Shown here one piece after another: positions 8,500 through 17,513 of a stretch of 64,000 nucleotides of DNA. The stretch spans positions 62,001-126,000 of the forward strand of contig JAPPND010000112.1 of NCBI GenBank assembly GCA_028818795.1, given 5' to 3'. The DNA is from Gammaproteobacteria bacterium. Its GTDB lineage: Bacteria; Pseudomonadota; Gammaproteobacteria; Pseudomonadales; Azotimanducaceae. The position numbers were made by a program, and so were the translations under genes. Each line of letters opens with the position of its first letter. Within the stretch, counting starts at the first letter, position 1. The notes beneath the pieces are model-generated. The model did no database searches. It was not told the DNA's origin and worked only from the letters and a program-made list of their open reading frames with translations.

Positions 8500-10324
8500 G
8501 CGGAGCGCCTCTGACCGCCCGCGCCCGCTGGACGAGCTGCCCGCCGCGTTGCCGTCCATGTGGCGTGCCGTGAAGCGGGGCTTCGCGGCGGAACCGGCGC
8601 TGCTGGCGATTGCCTTCGTGCTGTCGCTGCTTGCGGCGCTGCCCGACGCGCTGATGGCCCTGTGGCTGAAATTCCTGGCCGACGGTCTGTTGGGGGGAAT
8701 GACGACGCTTGTGGGCATCGCCGCGGCGGGCTTGGCCGTGTCCGCGACGTTGACCTGGGTGCTGCGGGTGGTCAGCGAACGGACCCAGCGCCGGTTCCGG
8801 GACCGGGTGACCATCGCGCTGGAATCCCATGTTGCCGAACTCCAAGCCAGCGTCGTAACCGTCGAGCACCACGAGCGGCCCGACTACCTCGACCGGTTGT
8901 CCATCCTCCGCGACCAGGTGTTCGTGCTGGACCACATGTACATGTCCCTGTTCACGACCTGCGGATGGATCCTTCGACTCGTCGTGACCATTGCCCTCCT
9001 CGTGTCGATACACCCGCTCCTTGCGACATTGGCGCTGTTCGCCTTGCCGACCGTCGCCACCTCCTCCTGGCGTCCCGCCGTGGAACGGGCCGCGGAGGAA
9101 GCCGGTGCCCAGGCCCAGCGGCTGGCGAAGCACCTATTCGACATCGCGACGACAGCGCCGCCGGGCAAGGAGGTCCGGGTTTCCCGCATCGGCGGTCGGC
9201 TCGTTCGCGACCGCCGTGCCGCTTGGGAGCGTTGGTACGCCCGGGTGGCCCCGGCGCGGTGGGGAAGTGCCGCATGGCATACCGCGGGCTGGGCGGTGTT
9301 CGCCGCGGGCTACGTCGGCGCCGTGGTCTTCGTGGCGGCTTTCGTCGACGCATCGCCCGGCGAGGTTCTGCTGGTTCTGGCCGCCGGGTCGCGACTGTCG
9401 GCCTACATCAGCGCCACCGTGGGCGAGATCGGTTTTCTTCGCGGCATCTGGATGGACGGTTCGAAGCGCCTGGCTTGGCTCGAGGACTACGCCGCCGCCA
9501 AGGCCGAGCACGCCGACCGTCCCGTTCCCGATGCCATCGGGCAAGGCATTTCCCTCGAAAACGTCTCCTTCGCCTACCCGGGCACGGACAAGCTCGTGCT
9601 CAAGGACATCGATCTCGAACTGCCGGCAGGAGCGGTTGTCGCCCTGGTCGGGGAGAACGGGGCAGGCAAGACAACGTTGGTGAAGCTTCTTGCCAAGATG
9701 TACGAACCCTCCACCGGCCGCATCTTGGTTGACGGGGCGGAACTCGCTCGCATGCCGGCGATGGATTGGCGGGAGCGCCTCGCCGGAACGTTCCAGGATT
9801 TCTTCCGATTCGAATTTCAGGCCCAGCGAACGGTTGGACTCGGCGATGCGCCGCGCGTCGAGGAACGTCCGGCCGTCCGCGCGGCCGTGGTCCGCGCCGG
9901 CGCGGAGGATGTCGTGCAATCCCTTGCCAACGGCCTCGATACCCAGCTTGGGCCAACTTGGCCGGACGGCGTCGAGGTGAGTTTCGGTCAATGGCAGAAG
10001 CTATCGCTGGCGCGTGGTTTCATGCGCGACGAGCCGTTGCTGCTCGTGCTCGACGAGCCCACCGCAGCCCTCGATGCCGAGACCGAGCACGCGCTATTCG
10101 AGCGCTACGCCGATGCGGCGAAGGAACGGACGCGGGATGGAGCAGCGAACAACGGGCGGATTACCGTGCTCGTCTCGCACCGTTTCAGCACCGTGCGTAT
10201 GGCGGACCTCATCGTGGTCATGGACGGCGCGCGGGTCGTGGAGGTCGGCAGCCACGAGCAACTCATGGCGGCCGCAGGCCAGTACGCGGAACTCTACGGT
10301 ATCCAGGCCGCCGCGTATCGATAG
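8486..10324 (+). CDS. ABC transporter, fused membrane and ATPase domains (subunit 2)
   Basis: Partner half-transporter of 612 residues with the same order of domains. Walker A is GENGAGKTT (about 389), Walker B is LLLVLDEP (518-525) and the H-loop reads LVSHRFST. The signature motif is degenerate, VSFGQ (498-502) in place of LSGGQ. That asymmetry is typical of heterodimeric exporters in which one ATP site is weak. The start overlaps the end of the first gene by 14 bases and has a strong Shine-Dalgarno, so translation is probably coupled. The substrate is unknown; no neighbouring gene identifies it. Confidence 0.85.
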   Translation: MSSSRRSASDRPRPLDELPAALPSMWRAVKRGFAAEPALLAIAFVLSLLAALPDALMALWLKFLADGLLGGMTTLVGIAAAGLAVSATLTWVLRVVSERTQRRFRDRVTIALESHVAELQASVVTVEHHERPDYLDRLSILRDQVFVLDHMYMSLFTTCGWILRLVVTIALLVSIHPLLATLALFALPTVATSSWRPAVERAAEEAGAQAQRLAKHLFDIATTAPPGKEVRVSRIGGRLVRDRRAAWERWYARVAPARWGSAAWHTAGWAVFAAGYVGAVVFVAAFVDASPGEVLLVLAAGSRLSAYISATVGEIGFLRGIWMDGSKRLAWLEDYAAAKAEHADRPVPDAIGQGISLENVSFAYPGTDKLVLKDIDLELPAGAVVALVGENGAGKTTLVKLLAKMYEPSTGRILVDGAELARMPAMDWRERLAGTFQDFFRFEFQAQRTVGLGDAPRVEERPAVRAAVVRAGAEDVVQSLANGLDTQLGPTWPDGVEVSFGQWQKLSLARGFMRDEPLLLVLDEPTAALDAETEHALFERYADAAKERTRDGAANNGRITVLVSHRFSTVRMADLIVVMDGARVVEVGSHEQLMAAAGQYAELYGIQAAAYR

Positions 10325-10410
10325 TGCACAGGGATCCGGCCCGGGACAGATCGGTTCGCTTCCATGGAACAACGAATTGGCAACCTGTTGAATTACGCGA
10401 CAATTAAGTC

Positions 10411-10496
10411 CGTAGGGGCGACCCTCGTGGTCGCCCGAATCGGGACGCGCGGTTTTGCGGGACGGGACAAGCCCGGGACAAGCCCGTCCCCTACGG
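10411..10496. repeat. MITE/REPIN-like palindromic element
   Basis: Begins CGTAGGGGCGACC, contains GGGCGACCAC in reverse order, and ends with GGGACAAGCCCGTCCCCTACGG. The outermost CGTAGGGG and CCCCTACG are inverted repeats of each other. It fills most of the gap between the second ABC gene and the convergent DUF6491-like gene. Confidence 0.75.
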
Positions 10497-10503
10497 GCGG
10501 TCG

Positions 10504-11004
10504 TCAGTTGCCCTTGCTCGCGGCCTTGCCGGACTTGGCGTGTTCGTCGACGGCCCGCTTCAAGGCCTCGACCTGCGCTTCGTCGATGGCGTCGAAGCCG
10601 CCGAGGTAGCAGCGCACGGCAGGCTCGAATGGACTGGCGGCCCGGTGTCGCGCATCGATGGCGTCGAGTCGGCAGATCGAGCCGGTCCGGGCCCGGGTGG
10701 TGACGACCATGTCTGGGCGCAGGCCGACGCACGGCTGCGAGAACCGGTTGACCCATACTCTTTTCTTGATGCGGCCGCGGAACACGATAAGGCTCTCGTC
10801 GATGATCTCGATGCTGTCGATCTCGCGCCGCCGCAGGCAGGATCGTTCTTCGGTGTAGTCGTCGTCGGCGAGCGGATTGTCGAGAATCTCCTCGACCGCC
10901 GATTCACTCGCCGGTGGTGTGGCGGCATCGGTGGATTCCGACTCCGTCGCCGGGCACGGTACGGCGCCGAGGGACGTCAACAGAACAACGACGGCAGTGC
11001 GCAT
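10504..11004 (-). CDS. DUF6491-like exported protein
   Basis: Small protein of 166 residues with an N-terminal hydrophobic segment that looks like a Sec signal (MRTAVVVLLTSLGAVP...). The mature part has a cysteine-containing SCLRRREIDSIEIIDESLIVF segment and further cysteines at QPCVG, SICRL and VRCYL, which resembles the DUF6491 family of periplasmic proteobacterial proteins. The function is unknown. The start is ATG 11004, not the frame start at 11022, because the signal peptide begins there. It is the last gene of the minus-strand operon, 14 bases after the acyl-CoA ligase. Confidence 0.65.
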   Translation of the reverse strand: MRTAVVVLLTSLGAVPCPATESESTDAATPPASESAVEEILDNPLADDDYTEERSCLRRREIDSIEIIDESLIVFRGRIKKRVWVNRFSQPCVGLRPDMVVTTRARTGSICRLDAIDARHRAASPFEPAVRCYLGGFDAIDEAQVEALKRAVDEHAKSGKAASKGN

Positions 11005-11018
11005 CCCAGGTTGGCCGA

Positions 11019-12659
11019 TCAAGCCGGAGCGTCCGGGGCCACCTGCGCCTTGGCCCAGCGATAGTCCGCCTTGCCGTTGGGACTACGCAGAATCTCGTCG
11101 AGAAATATGAACGCTTTCGGCAGCTTGTACCGGGCGATGTGCTTGGCGCATTCGTTCAACAAGCTCTCCTCCGCCACCGTTCGGCCATCCTTCGTCTGAA
11201 CAATGGCGACCACCTCGTTGCCCCACCGCTCGGACGGCCGTCCCGCCACCACGGCATCGTAGACATCCGGGTGGTGCTTTATAGCGTGTTCGACCTCCTC
11301 GGCGAAGATTTTCTCCCCGCCTGAATTGATGGTGGCCGATTCCCTACCGTGCAGCTCCAGCGTGTTGTCGTCGAGCAGGCGCACCTTGTCCCCGGGTACC
11401 GAGTACCGTACGCCATCGACAACGGGGAACGTCCGGCGCGTCTTCTCTTCGTCCCCCAAGTAGCCCAAGGGGATGTTGCCGGCCCGTGCCCACCAGCCGA
11501 GCCCGTCGTGCCCGGGTTCCAGGATACGCGTCATGTCGTCGTTCAGCACCGCGTTGTGGGGCGACAAGGCGAAGGTGCCGGTGGTGGCCCCGACCTTCGC
11601 GTTGCTGGTGTGGGAGGCCTGGCCGCCGGTCTCCGAGGAACCGGCGGTGTCGATTATGTTGATGTGGGGCAGGATGTCGATCAGTTCCGATTTGAGCTTC
11701 GCGGTCATGATCGCCCCGCCGGTGATGACGTTGCGCAATGTCGGACACGTCGCACCCGATTCGCGAAGCGCCTCCACTAGGGGACGACCGAAGGCATCGC
11801 CGACCAGCATCAGGATGTTGACACCCTCGCGTTCGATGGACTCGACGACGCCGGCGGCGTCGAAGCGCCTGACCTCGTTCTGGATCACGACTGTGCCGCC
11901 GGTGTGGAACGCCTGGAACGAACTCCAGTGGCCGGCCCCGTGCATGAACGGCGGTGCGGGCAACGTCTTGCGGTGGCTGGCCTGCGCCCGGGCCACGAAA
12001 CCGTCCAGACTGTCGATCACCTGGCCGTTGGTGCGTCGCGCCCCCAGGCTCGCGACCAGGATGTCGCGCTGGGTCCACAGCACGCCTTTCGGCATCCCCG
12101 TGGTGCCGCCGGTGTAGAGGATGTAGAGATCGTCTGGATTCCAGTCGAGGTCGGGCCTGTGGGGACTCGAACGCGCCAGGGCCGCTTCGAATTCGACCGC
12201 GCCGTCCAGCAGAGGCCGGGGGTCGTCGTTGACCTGTATCAGCAGCTTGAGGGTCGGAACCCGCTCGCGGATGGCCGCGACGTGTTCGGCAAGCGAACTG
12301 TGGAAGACGAGCACCTTGGTAGCCGCGTCGTTCAGCAGGTAGACGAGTTCCTCGTCAACGTAACGGTAGTTGACGTTGAACGGCGCGAGGCGAGCCTTGA
12401 ACGCGCCGACCATGGCTTCGAGGTATTCGTTGCCGTTGTAGAGGTAGATCCCGAGGTGGTCCTGCCCCGACTCCCAGTCCGCCAAGGCGTCCCGTTCGGT
12501 GTGCGCGCCGAGTCCATGGCCGATGAGGAAGTTGGCGAAACGCCGGCTGCGGTCGGTCAGTTGCCGATAGGTGATGCGCCGGTCCCGGAAAACGATGGCT
12601 TCGCGATCCGCCACCGCTTCCGCGACGGCTTCGTTGACGGTGGCGAGATTGAAGGTCAA
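11019..12659 (-). CDS. Acyl-CoA synthetase (AMP-forming)
   Basis: Adenylate-forming ligase of 546 residues that activates a carboxylic acid with ATP and joins it to CoA. The AMP-binding P-loop YTGGTTGMPKG lies near residues 180-190, the GRESATINSGGEKIF hinge follows in the C-terminal part, and the catalytic lysine is K530 in SPNGKADY. The frame is open far upstream, but that part is the shadow of the glyoxalase gene. I chose TTG 12659 because family members typically start just before an FNLA motif; TTG 12689 is an alternative. The substrate is presumably the acid produced by the hydrolases in the same operon. Confidence 0.85.
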   Translation of the reverse strand: MTFNLATVNEAVAEAVADREAIVFRDRRITYRQLTDRSRRFANFLIGHGLGAHTERDALADWESGQDHLGIYLYNGNEYLEAMVGAFKARLAPFNVNYRYVDEELVYLLNDAATKVLVFHSSLAEHVAAIRERVPTLKLLIQVNDDPRPLLDGAVEFEAALARSSPHRPDLDWNPDDLYILYTGGTTGMPKGVLWTQRDILVASLGARRTNGQVIDSLDGFVARAQASHRKTLPAPPFMHGAGHWSSFQAFHTGGTVVIQNEVRRFDAAGVVESIEREGVNILMLVGDAFGRPLVEALRESGATCPTLRNVITGGAIMTAKLKSELIDILPHINIIDTAGSSETGGQASHTSNAKVGATTGTFALSPHNAVLNDDMTRILEPGHDGLGWWARAGNIPLGYLGDEEKTRRTFPVVDGVRYSVPGDKVRLLDDNTLELHGRESATINSGGEKIFAEEVEHAIKHHPDVYDAVVAGRPSERWGNEVVAIVQTKDGRTVAEESLLNECAKHIARYKLPKAFIFLDEILRSPNGKADYRWAKAQVAPDAPA

Positions 12660-12730
12660 GGGGTTACTCGTCGCGTTGTCCGGCGTCAAGTTTACGAAAC
12701 TGGACGCGCATTGGCTGACTGGCCCACCTA

Positions 12731-13120
12731 CTAGGTGAGGTCCTGGCCGAAGACCAGCACGTGGCCGTCGGGGTCGACGAGTTCGAACTCCTTGATGTCG
12801 TAGAACCGGTCCACGCACTCCGTCGCCTCCCAGCCCGCCTCGACGATGGACTGGCGGAGCCCCTCGGCGTCGGCCACGTAGAAGTAGTAGTTCGATTGGG
12901 GAAAGCACCCGTCGACCTTCGTGCCTTTCGGGATGTACGAGGGACTCGCCAGCATGACGGCCGTCCTGCCGTTCCGAAGCGACGCGAAACCCGTGGCGCC
13001 GACATCGTCCATGCGACCGGTGACCTCGAAACCGAGTATGTCCGTGTAGAAGCGGATGGACGCCTGCACGTCCTCGCACATCAGCATGGGAACGAGATTA
13101 AGAAACGGGGGGTTGTTCAT
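12731..13120 (-). CDS. Glyoxalase/bleomycin-resistance fold protein
   Basis: Single-domain VOC protein of 129 residues, with the usual pattern of a conserved start (LVPMLMCEDVQASIRFYTDILGFEV) and a closing ELVDPDGHVLVFG. Members bind a metal and act as dioxygenases, epimerases or resistance proteins; the specific activity cannot be assigned. ATG 13120 lies inside the end of the alpha/beta-hydrolase gene (23-base overlap), which indicates cotranscription. Confidence 0.85.
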   Translation of the reverse strand: MNNPPFLNLVPMLMCEDVQASIRFYTDILGFEVTGRMDDVGATGFASLRNGRTAVMLASPSYIPKGTKVDGCFPQSNYYFYVADAEGLRQSIVEAGWEATECVDRFYDIKEFELVDPDGHVLVFGQDLT

Positions 13121-13910
13121 CGTTGTCGTCTCGTGGTTTGACGGTCGCCAGGAAATCGTCCACCGCTTCCCAGACCGGCGGGTGGTTGAAGAACCGGGTG
13201 TGGCGCAGCTCGAACTCACGCAGTTCAACGCCCTGCAACGCTTGTGCGTCGATAGCCGCCACCATTGCCTTGTTCTCCTTGTAACCGATGACCTCGTCGC
13301 GCGGCGAAGCCAGCACAAGGGTGCGGGGCAAGTCGGCCACGGCGGTTTCGGCGTCGAATCGGTGGCGGAGCAGCATCCGGGCGGGCACAAAGGGCAGGAC
13401 GCGCTGGGCAACATGCTGGATGCTTCGGTAGGGGCTGATCAGGATCAACGCGTCGGGTCGCACTGCAGCGGCGGCCAGCACGGCGATACCCGATCCGAGG
13501 CTTTGTCCGAACAGGACGAGCGGCCGGTCGGGAAACCGAGCCCGCGCCCACTCGCTGATCGCGACCGCGTCGGCGCAGAGGACGGCTTCACCGGGTTTGC
13601 CGGTACTGTTGCCGTAGCCGCGGTAGTTCACCAGCACGGTGGTCGCGGCTCGACGCGACCAGTTGCGGGTGTTGCGGGACACTTCCTCGGCGTTGCCGCC
13701 GAAATAGACGATCAGCGGCCCATCCGACGCCGCGTTGACGACCCATCCGCGCAGCACGGCGTCGGGACGCGCTATCTCGATGGGCGCCGCCGGTGGATTC
13801 GGGGGCGGATGACCAATGGACCGGGGATAGAAGATCAGCCTCTCCTGGAACGCCCACAGCAGGGCGCATGCACCCAGATAGGCGCCGACGACGGTAAGGA
13901 GTATCTGCAT
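13098..13910 (-). CDS. Alpha/beta hydrolase with N-terminal membrane anchor
   Basis: BEM46-like alpha/beta hydrolase of 270 residues. Residues 3-21 form one hydrophobic segment (ILLTVVGAYLGACALLWAF) that probably anchors it in the inner membrane. The nucleophile elbow is GQSLGSG with Ser137, a GGNAEE oxyanion region lies near 71, and a C-terminal HTRFFNH supplies candidate histidines. It is likely to hydrolyse an ester or thioester. The gene starts 17 bases after the amidohydrolase stop and overlaps the glyoxalase gene. Confidence 0.85.
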   Translation of the reverse strand: MQILLTVVGAYLGACALLWAFQERLIFYPRSIGHPPPNPPAAPIEIARPDAVLRGWVVNAASDGPLIVYFGGNAEEVSRNTRNWSRRAATTVLVNYRGYGNSTGKPGEAVLCADAVAISEWARARFPDRPLVLFGQSLGSGIAVLAAAAVRPDALILISPYRSIQHVAQRVLPFVPARMLLRHRFDAETAVADLPRTLVLASPRDEVIGYKENKAMVAAIDAQALQGVELREFELRHTRFFNHPPVWEAVDDFLATVKPRDDNDEQPPVS

Positions 13911-13927
13911 GACGGTTCGGACGGGCT

Positions 13928-15115
13928 TCAAGCCGCAACACCGGTGCCGGCCCCGAACAGATCCCGGAAATTGTCCGCGAAGAAACGTATCCGGTCTGCC
14001 TCGGCAACCCCGGTGAGCGCACGGCTGAACCGCCCGATTGGGTCCCGCCCGCCCTCCGCGTGGGGATAGTCGGACGAGAACAGGTACAGTTCGGGCATCG
14101 ACTCGCGGATCAGCGCCCCAACGTCTTCGAACGGGTAGGGCGTGAAACGCAGTTGCTCCCGGAACTGCTCGGAGGGCTTGCGCCGGAACTCGCCGAGGTG
14201 GGGCTCGGAGCGTGCCCAGATGTCCACCGCGTGGTCCAGGCGGCGGATCGTATCCGGCACCCAGCCGGCGCCGAGTTCGATGATGCCGCCTTTCAGCTTG
14301 GGGAGCTTCTCCAGCACGCCGTCCAGCACCAGCGCCGAGATGAAACGCTGGGCAGAGTGGAAGATGACGGTGAGGTCCTTCGAACCGATCACTTCGACGC
14401 CGCCGCGGGCGCTCCTGCGGTCCGGGTGGCCGTCGTTCATCCACTCGTCCGGAACGCTGAGCGACGAACTCCCCACGTGCAGGATGAACGGCGTGCCGGT
14501 CTCGGCGAGACGTCGCCAGATTGGATCGTGAAGTGGATGGCCGGGCGAACGTCCGCCGGGCGCGCGGGAAGGAATCCACACCGCGCCCAGGTGGAGTTCG
14601 AGGGCCTCGTCGATCAGCGTGTGGGCGTTCTCCGGTTCGTCCAACGGCGCGATGGCGATGCCGATCAGGCGGGAATCGCCGTCGCAGAACTCGGCCATGG
14701 CACGGTTGTGGGCAGCTGCCGTGGCCCGGCTTACGGCCGGGTCCAGATTCGCGAATATCCTGGTGGCGCAGAACGACGAGAACACCACTTGGCGTTCGAA
14801 ACCAAGGAGATCCAGAGCCAGGCCGCGTTCCCGGCCGTTGAAGGCACCGAGGGCGTCGTGCCATTTGGGCCCGCGGGTTATTCGGTCGCCAAGAGCCACA
14901 AGCTCGGCGACGGTTTCCGGCGCATGTTCACGGGCATCGCGGTAGGACCGCATCCGCTCGCCAACGTCCGCCAAGCGGATCTCGTCCAGCGTGGGAATGC
15001 ACTCGCGCATCGATCGCTCGACGTGCCGCGACAGGAAGTCCGGCAGCTCCATCAGGTGGCTGTCGGCGTCGAGTATCGTCCGCACCGACGGCGCGGCGGT
15101 CGATGCGTAGCTCAT
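13928..15115 (-). CDS. Amidohydrolase family 2 (ACMSD-like TIM barrel)
   Basis: Metal-dependent hydrolase or decarboxylase of 395 residues in the amidohydrolase 2 group. Recognisable elements are DADSHLMELPDFL near the start, HVGS and FHSAQRF in the middle, and SSDYPHAEGG near the C-terminus. These supply the metal-binding His/Asp residues. The family includes decarboxylases and C-C or C-N bond hydrolases of aromatic catabolism; the substrate here is unknown. The frame extends upstream to 15499, but ATG 15115, 11 bases after the MaoC gene, is the plausible start. Confidence 0.85.
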   Translation of the reverse strand: MSYASTAAPSVRTILDADSHLMELPDFLSRHVERSMRECIPTLDEIRLADVGERMRSYRDAREHAPETVAELVALGDRITRGPKWHDALGAFNGRERGLALDLLGFERQVVFSSFCATRIFANLDPAVSRATAAAHNRAMAEFCDGDSRLIGIAIAPLDEPENAHTLIDEALELHLGAVWIPSRAPGGRSPGHPLHDPIWRRLAETGTPFILHVGSSSLSVPDEWMNDGHPDRRSARGGVEVIGSKDLTVIFHSAQRFISALVLDGVLEKLPKLKGGIIELGAGWVPDTIRRLDHAVDIWARSEPHLGEFRRKPSEQFREQLRFTPYPFEDVGALIRESMPELYLFSSDYPHAEGGRDPIGRFSRALTGVAEADRIRFFADNFRDLFGAGTGVAA

Positions 15116-15126
15116 GTCGGTAGCCT

Positions 15127-15546
15127 TCAGGGAAGCACGACGACGGCGTGTCCGGGGCAGGTCACCCCGCCGTCCTGGTTCACGACGTTGATGTCGAGGC
15201 GAACGCGGTTCTCGCCGTCCACAACCGTCTTCTCGGTGACTTCGCCGACCACCGTCAGCACGTCGTTCTTCTGGTTGATGGCCCGGTACTGGCAGCCGAC
15301 CTCGCGCACGATGCCGTCGTCGCCGATCCAGTCGCGCAGCGCGTTCACGATGTAGGCGTAGCGCAGGTTGCCCATGCCGAACGCGCCTTGCTCGTTGCCG
15401 GCGCGTCGGCCAGCCTCGTCGTCCATGTGGAACGGCACGAACTCCTCGTTGACCGCCGCGTAGCGGTTCCATTCCGCGAAACCCGTTCGCCGTGACCATT
15501 CGGGGAGCTTGTCGCCGAGCGCAACCTTGTCGAAGTCGATGGCCAT
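15127..15546 (-). CDS. MaoC-like hot-dog dehydratase, C-terminal type
   Basis: Hot-dog fold protein of 139 residues, similar to MaoC enoyl-CoA hydratases. The family-like elements are NEEFVPFHMDDE, FGMGNLRYAYIVNAL and a closing VNQDGGVTCPGHAVV. It lies 10 bases after the other MaoC-type gene. In related catabolic operons two such small proteins pair to form one hydratase that adds water to an enoyl-CoA. Catalytic residues are not clearly visible, so the activity is inferred from family and context. Confidence 0.75.
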   Translation of the reverse strand: MAIDFDKVALGDKLPEWSRRTGFAEWNRYAAVNEEFVPFHMDDEAGRRAGNEQGAFGMGNLRYAYIVNALRDWIGDDGIVREVGCQYRAINQKNDVLTVVGEVTEKTVVDGENRVRLDINVVNQDGGVTCPGHAVVVLP

Positions 15547-15556
15547 GGTCTCCTCG

Positions 15557-16054
15557 CTAGTAGCGGATCGAGATCGACATCCGCGTCCGGACGAGTTCGT
15601 CGTCCTGGTTGCGCCACTCGATCTCGGTGCGCACGTACAGAGTATGCCCTAGGCGCCCCTCGCGCTCCCACCAATCGAGGAGTCGACTGCGCGCGCTGAC
15701 GACATCCCCCGGGCGCATTGGGACTCCATAGGTGTCCGTCTGGCCGCCGTTCATGCCGGTGAGCGGCTTTCCGTCCGGTCGGCGGCCCGAAACGCCGGGC
15801 GAGCCGCCCCGCGGTCGTTCCACGGGCCATGCGAAGGGGTTGAAGTCCGGGGGTGCAACGATGCCGCCCCACTGGGTCGTCGCCGCGTAGTCCGCGTCCC
15901 AGTAGATCCGGGGCGGCTGCTGCGGATAGTAGGTCGCCATCGCCCAGCGCCGGATGTCGGTCTCCGTGATGGGTGGCGCCGTGCGGGTGCCGCCCCATTT
16001 GCCCTGGGCTGACCGCATCTCCTCGGTTACGTAGGTGAGTGTGTCGTTGCTCAT
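15557..16054 (-). CDS. MaoC-like dehydratase, N-terminal (FAS1-type) domain protein
   Basis: Protein of 165 residues that resembles the N-terminal MaoC domain of acyl-CoA dehydratases. It has an ITETDIRRWAMA helix, a YWDADYAATTQWGGIVAPPDF substrate-pocket segment and a closing beta-strand VRTEIEWRNQDDELV. ATG 16054 is preceded by GGAGGA at a good distance, which decides the start over the upstream TTG. It probably pairs with the product of the following gene. The MFS gene upstream ends 42 bases away. Confidence 0.75.
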   Translation of the reverse strand: MSNDTLTYVTEEMRSAQGKWGGTRTAPPITETDIRRWAMATYYPQQPPRIYWDADYAATTQWGGIVAPPDFNPFAWPVERPRGGSPGVSGRRPDGKPLTGMNGGQTDTYGVPMRPGDVVSARSRLLDWWEREGRLGHTLYVRTEIEWRNQDDELVRTRMSISIRY

Positions 16055-16096
16055 GCGGCGACTATCCTCCAATTCGGTGGCCCGTGTCGATTCTCA

Positions 16097-17434
16097 TCAA
16101 CTGCCACCGTGGCCCTTGTCGATCCGGCGCAGCTCCGGGAACCACCACCCCAGGGCCGCCATCGACGCGGCCAGCAGAACGGCGCTGCCCAAAAGGGCCG
16201 AAGCGATGCCCGCGAATTCGGCCGCCGCGGCAATGGGGATCATGCCGATCGGCATGATGCCAAAGCTCATCATCATGATGGACATGACCCGGCCGCGGAC
16301 CTCCGGCGCGATGGCCAGCGTGACCACGCTCATGTTCAGCGAACCGACGAGCGAACCGAAGATGCCGATGAAGATCCCGAAGGCCGCCGCGATGGCGAGG
16401 GTGGGCGATAGCGCAAACCCGGCGAGGCCCAACGCCCAGACGTAGCAGCACGCGAACATGACCTTGCCCTTGCTGCCGATGTCGCCGAGCCGGGCGAGCA
16501 GGAGTGACCCGGCCAGCGAACCGACGCCCATCGCGGTCATCAGGTAGCCGAGCGTTTGCGGATTCCCGTCGAGGATCTCCTTGTTGAACACCGGCGCGAG
16601 GGAAGACGGCGCAAATCCGAACATCATCGGGACGATGCCCATGACGAGGAGCCCGAGCACCATCCGTTCCCGTCTCATGTAGCGGAACCCCTCGGCAATG
16701 TCGTCGAGCATCCTGGCGTCCGGCCGGGGCGTCGGATCGCCCTGGTAGCGAAGCATCGCCGTCGCGACGACCGAGACCAGGTACATGGCCGCAATGATGT
16801 AGAGCACGATGCCGACGGCGGCCGTGGACGAGCGCGTCGGGTCGGTATCGCCGCCGGCGAACCAGGCGATCAGCCAGCCGGCAAGGGCGGGCCCGGCCAC
16901 CCGCGCCGCGGAGTACGTGGCACTTTGCAGGGCCATGGCGTTGACCATGATCCGCTCCGGCACGATCTCGGGAACCACCGCCGCTCGGGCCGGCATGGAC
17001 AGCGACATGATCGCGCCGTTGAAGAGTCCGAAGTAGATGAAGTGCCAGAAGATGACGTCGCCGCGGAAGACGATCGTGGCGAATGCCACCGTCGCGGCGG
17101 CGTTTACGACCTGGCCGACGATCATGATCGGCTTCTTGCGCACCCGGTCCGCGATCACGCCACCCAAGAGCGAGAACACGAAGGACGGCAGCATGAACGA
17201 CAGCATCACCCAGGTGAGGGCCAAGGGTGAACTGGTGATGTCGTAGATCAGCCAACCCCGGGCCACCATTTGCATCTGCATCGCGAAGGAGGCCACGAGG
17301 TTGGCGATCCACAGGAGGCGGAAGTCGGGGAGGCGCAGCGACTGGAACATGCCGGCGCGGCCCCCCAAACCGGTCGCGCGGAATGGAGATGCGGTTGGTG
17401 AATCGGTCGTTGATTCGGGTCGGTAGGGGTCCAT
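16097..17434 (-). CDS. MFS transporter
   Basis: Major facilitator superfamily permease of 445 residues with about twelve hydrophobic helices, in the enterobactin-exporter-like (MFS_3) group. The first helix follows FQSLRLPDFRLLW, and motif-A-like GGVIADRVRKK is present in the loop after helix 2. The cargo is unknown. As the first gene of the minus-strand operon it could import the compound degraded by the downstream enzymes or export a product. The start at ATG 17434 leaves a 29-residue leader; ATG at 17350 (MFQSL) is an alternative. Confidence 0.85.
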   Translation of the reverse strand: MDPYRPESTTDSPTASPFRATGLGGRAGMFQSLRLPDFRLLWIANLVASFAMQMQMVARGWLIYDITSSPLALTWVMLSFMLPSFVFSLLGGVIADRVRKKPIMIVGQVVNAAATVAFATIVFRGDVIFWHFIYFGLFNGAIMSLSMPARAAVVPEIVPERIMVNAMALQSATYSAARVAGPALAGWLIAWFAGGDTDPTRSSTAAVGIVLYIIAAMYLVSVVATAMLRYQGDPTPRPDARMLDDIAEGFRYMRRERMVLGLLVMGIVPMMFGFAPSSLAPVFNKEILDGNPQTLGYLMTAMGVGSLAGSLLLARLGDIGSKGKVMFACCYVWALGLAGFALSPTLAIAAAFGIFIGIFGSLVGSLNMSVVTLAIAPEVRGRVMSIMMMSFGIMPIGMIPIAAAAEFAGIASALLGSAVLLAASMAALGWWFPELRRIDKGHGGS

Positions 17435-17513
17435 CGACGGCGTTGCCGGTGCCAGCGAACCATCTTACGTGATTGCGTCCACCGGCCTATCCCAGGTGTG
17501 CCACACTCCGGGC

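Noticed and set aside
12660..13079. Upstream extension of the acyl-CoA ligase frame
   Set aside because: It is the out-of-frame shadow of the glyoxalase-fold gene. The arginine/glycine-rich translation shows no family features.
14060..15355. 431-codon plus-strand frame opposite the amidohydrolase
   Set aside because: Antisense shadow of the amidohydrolase and MaoC genes, with no recognisable domain.
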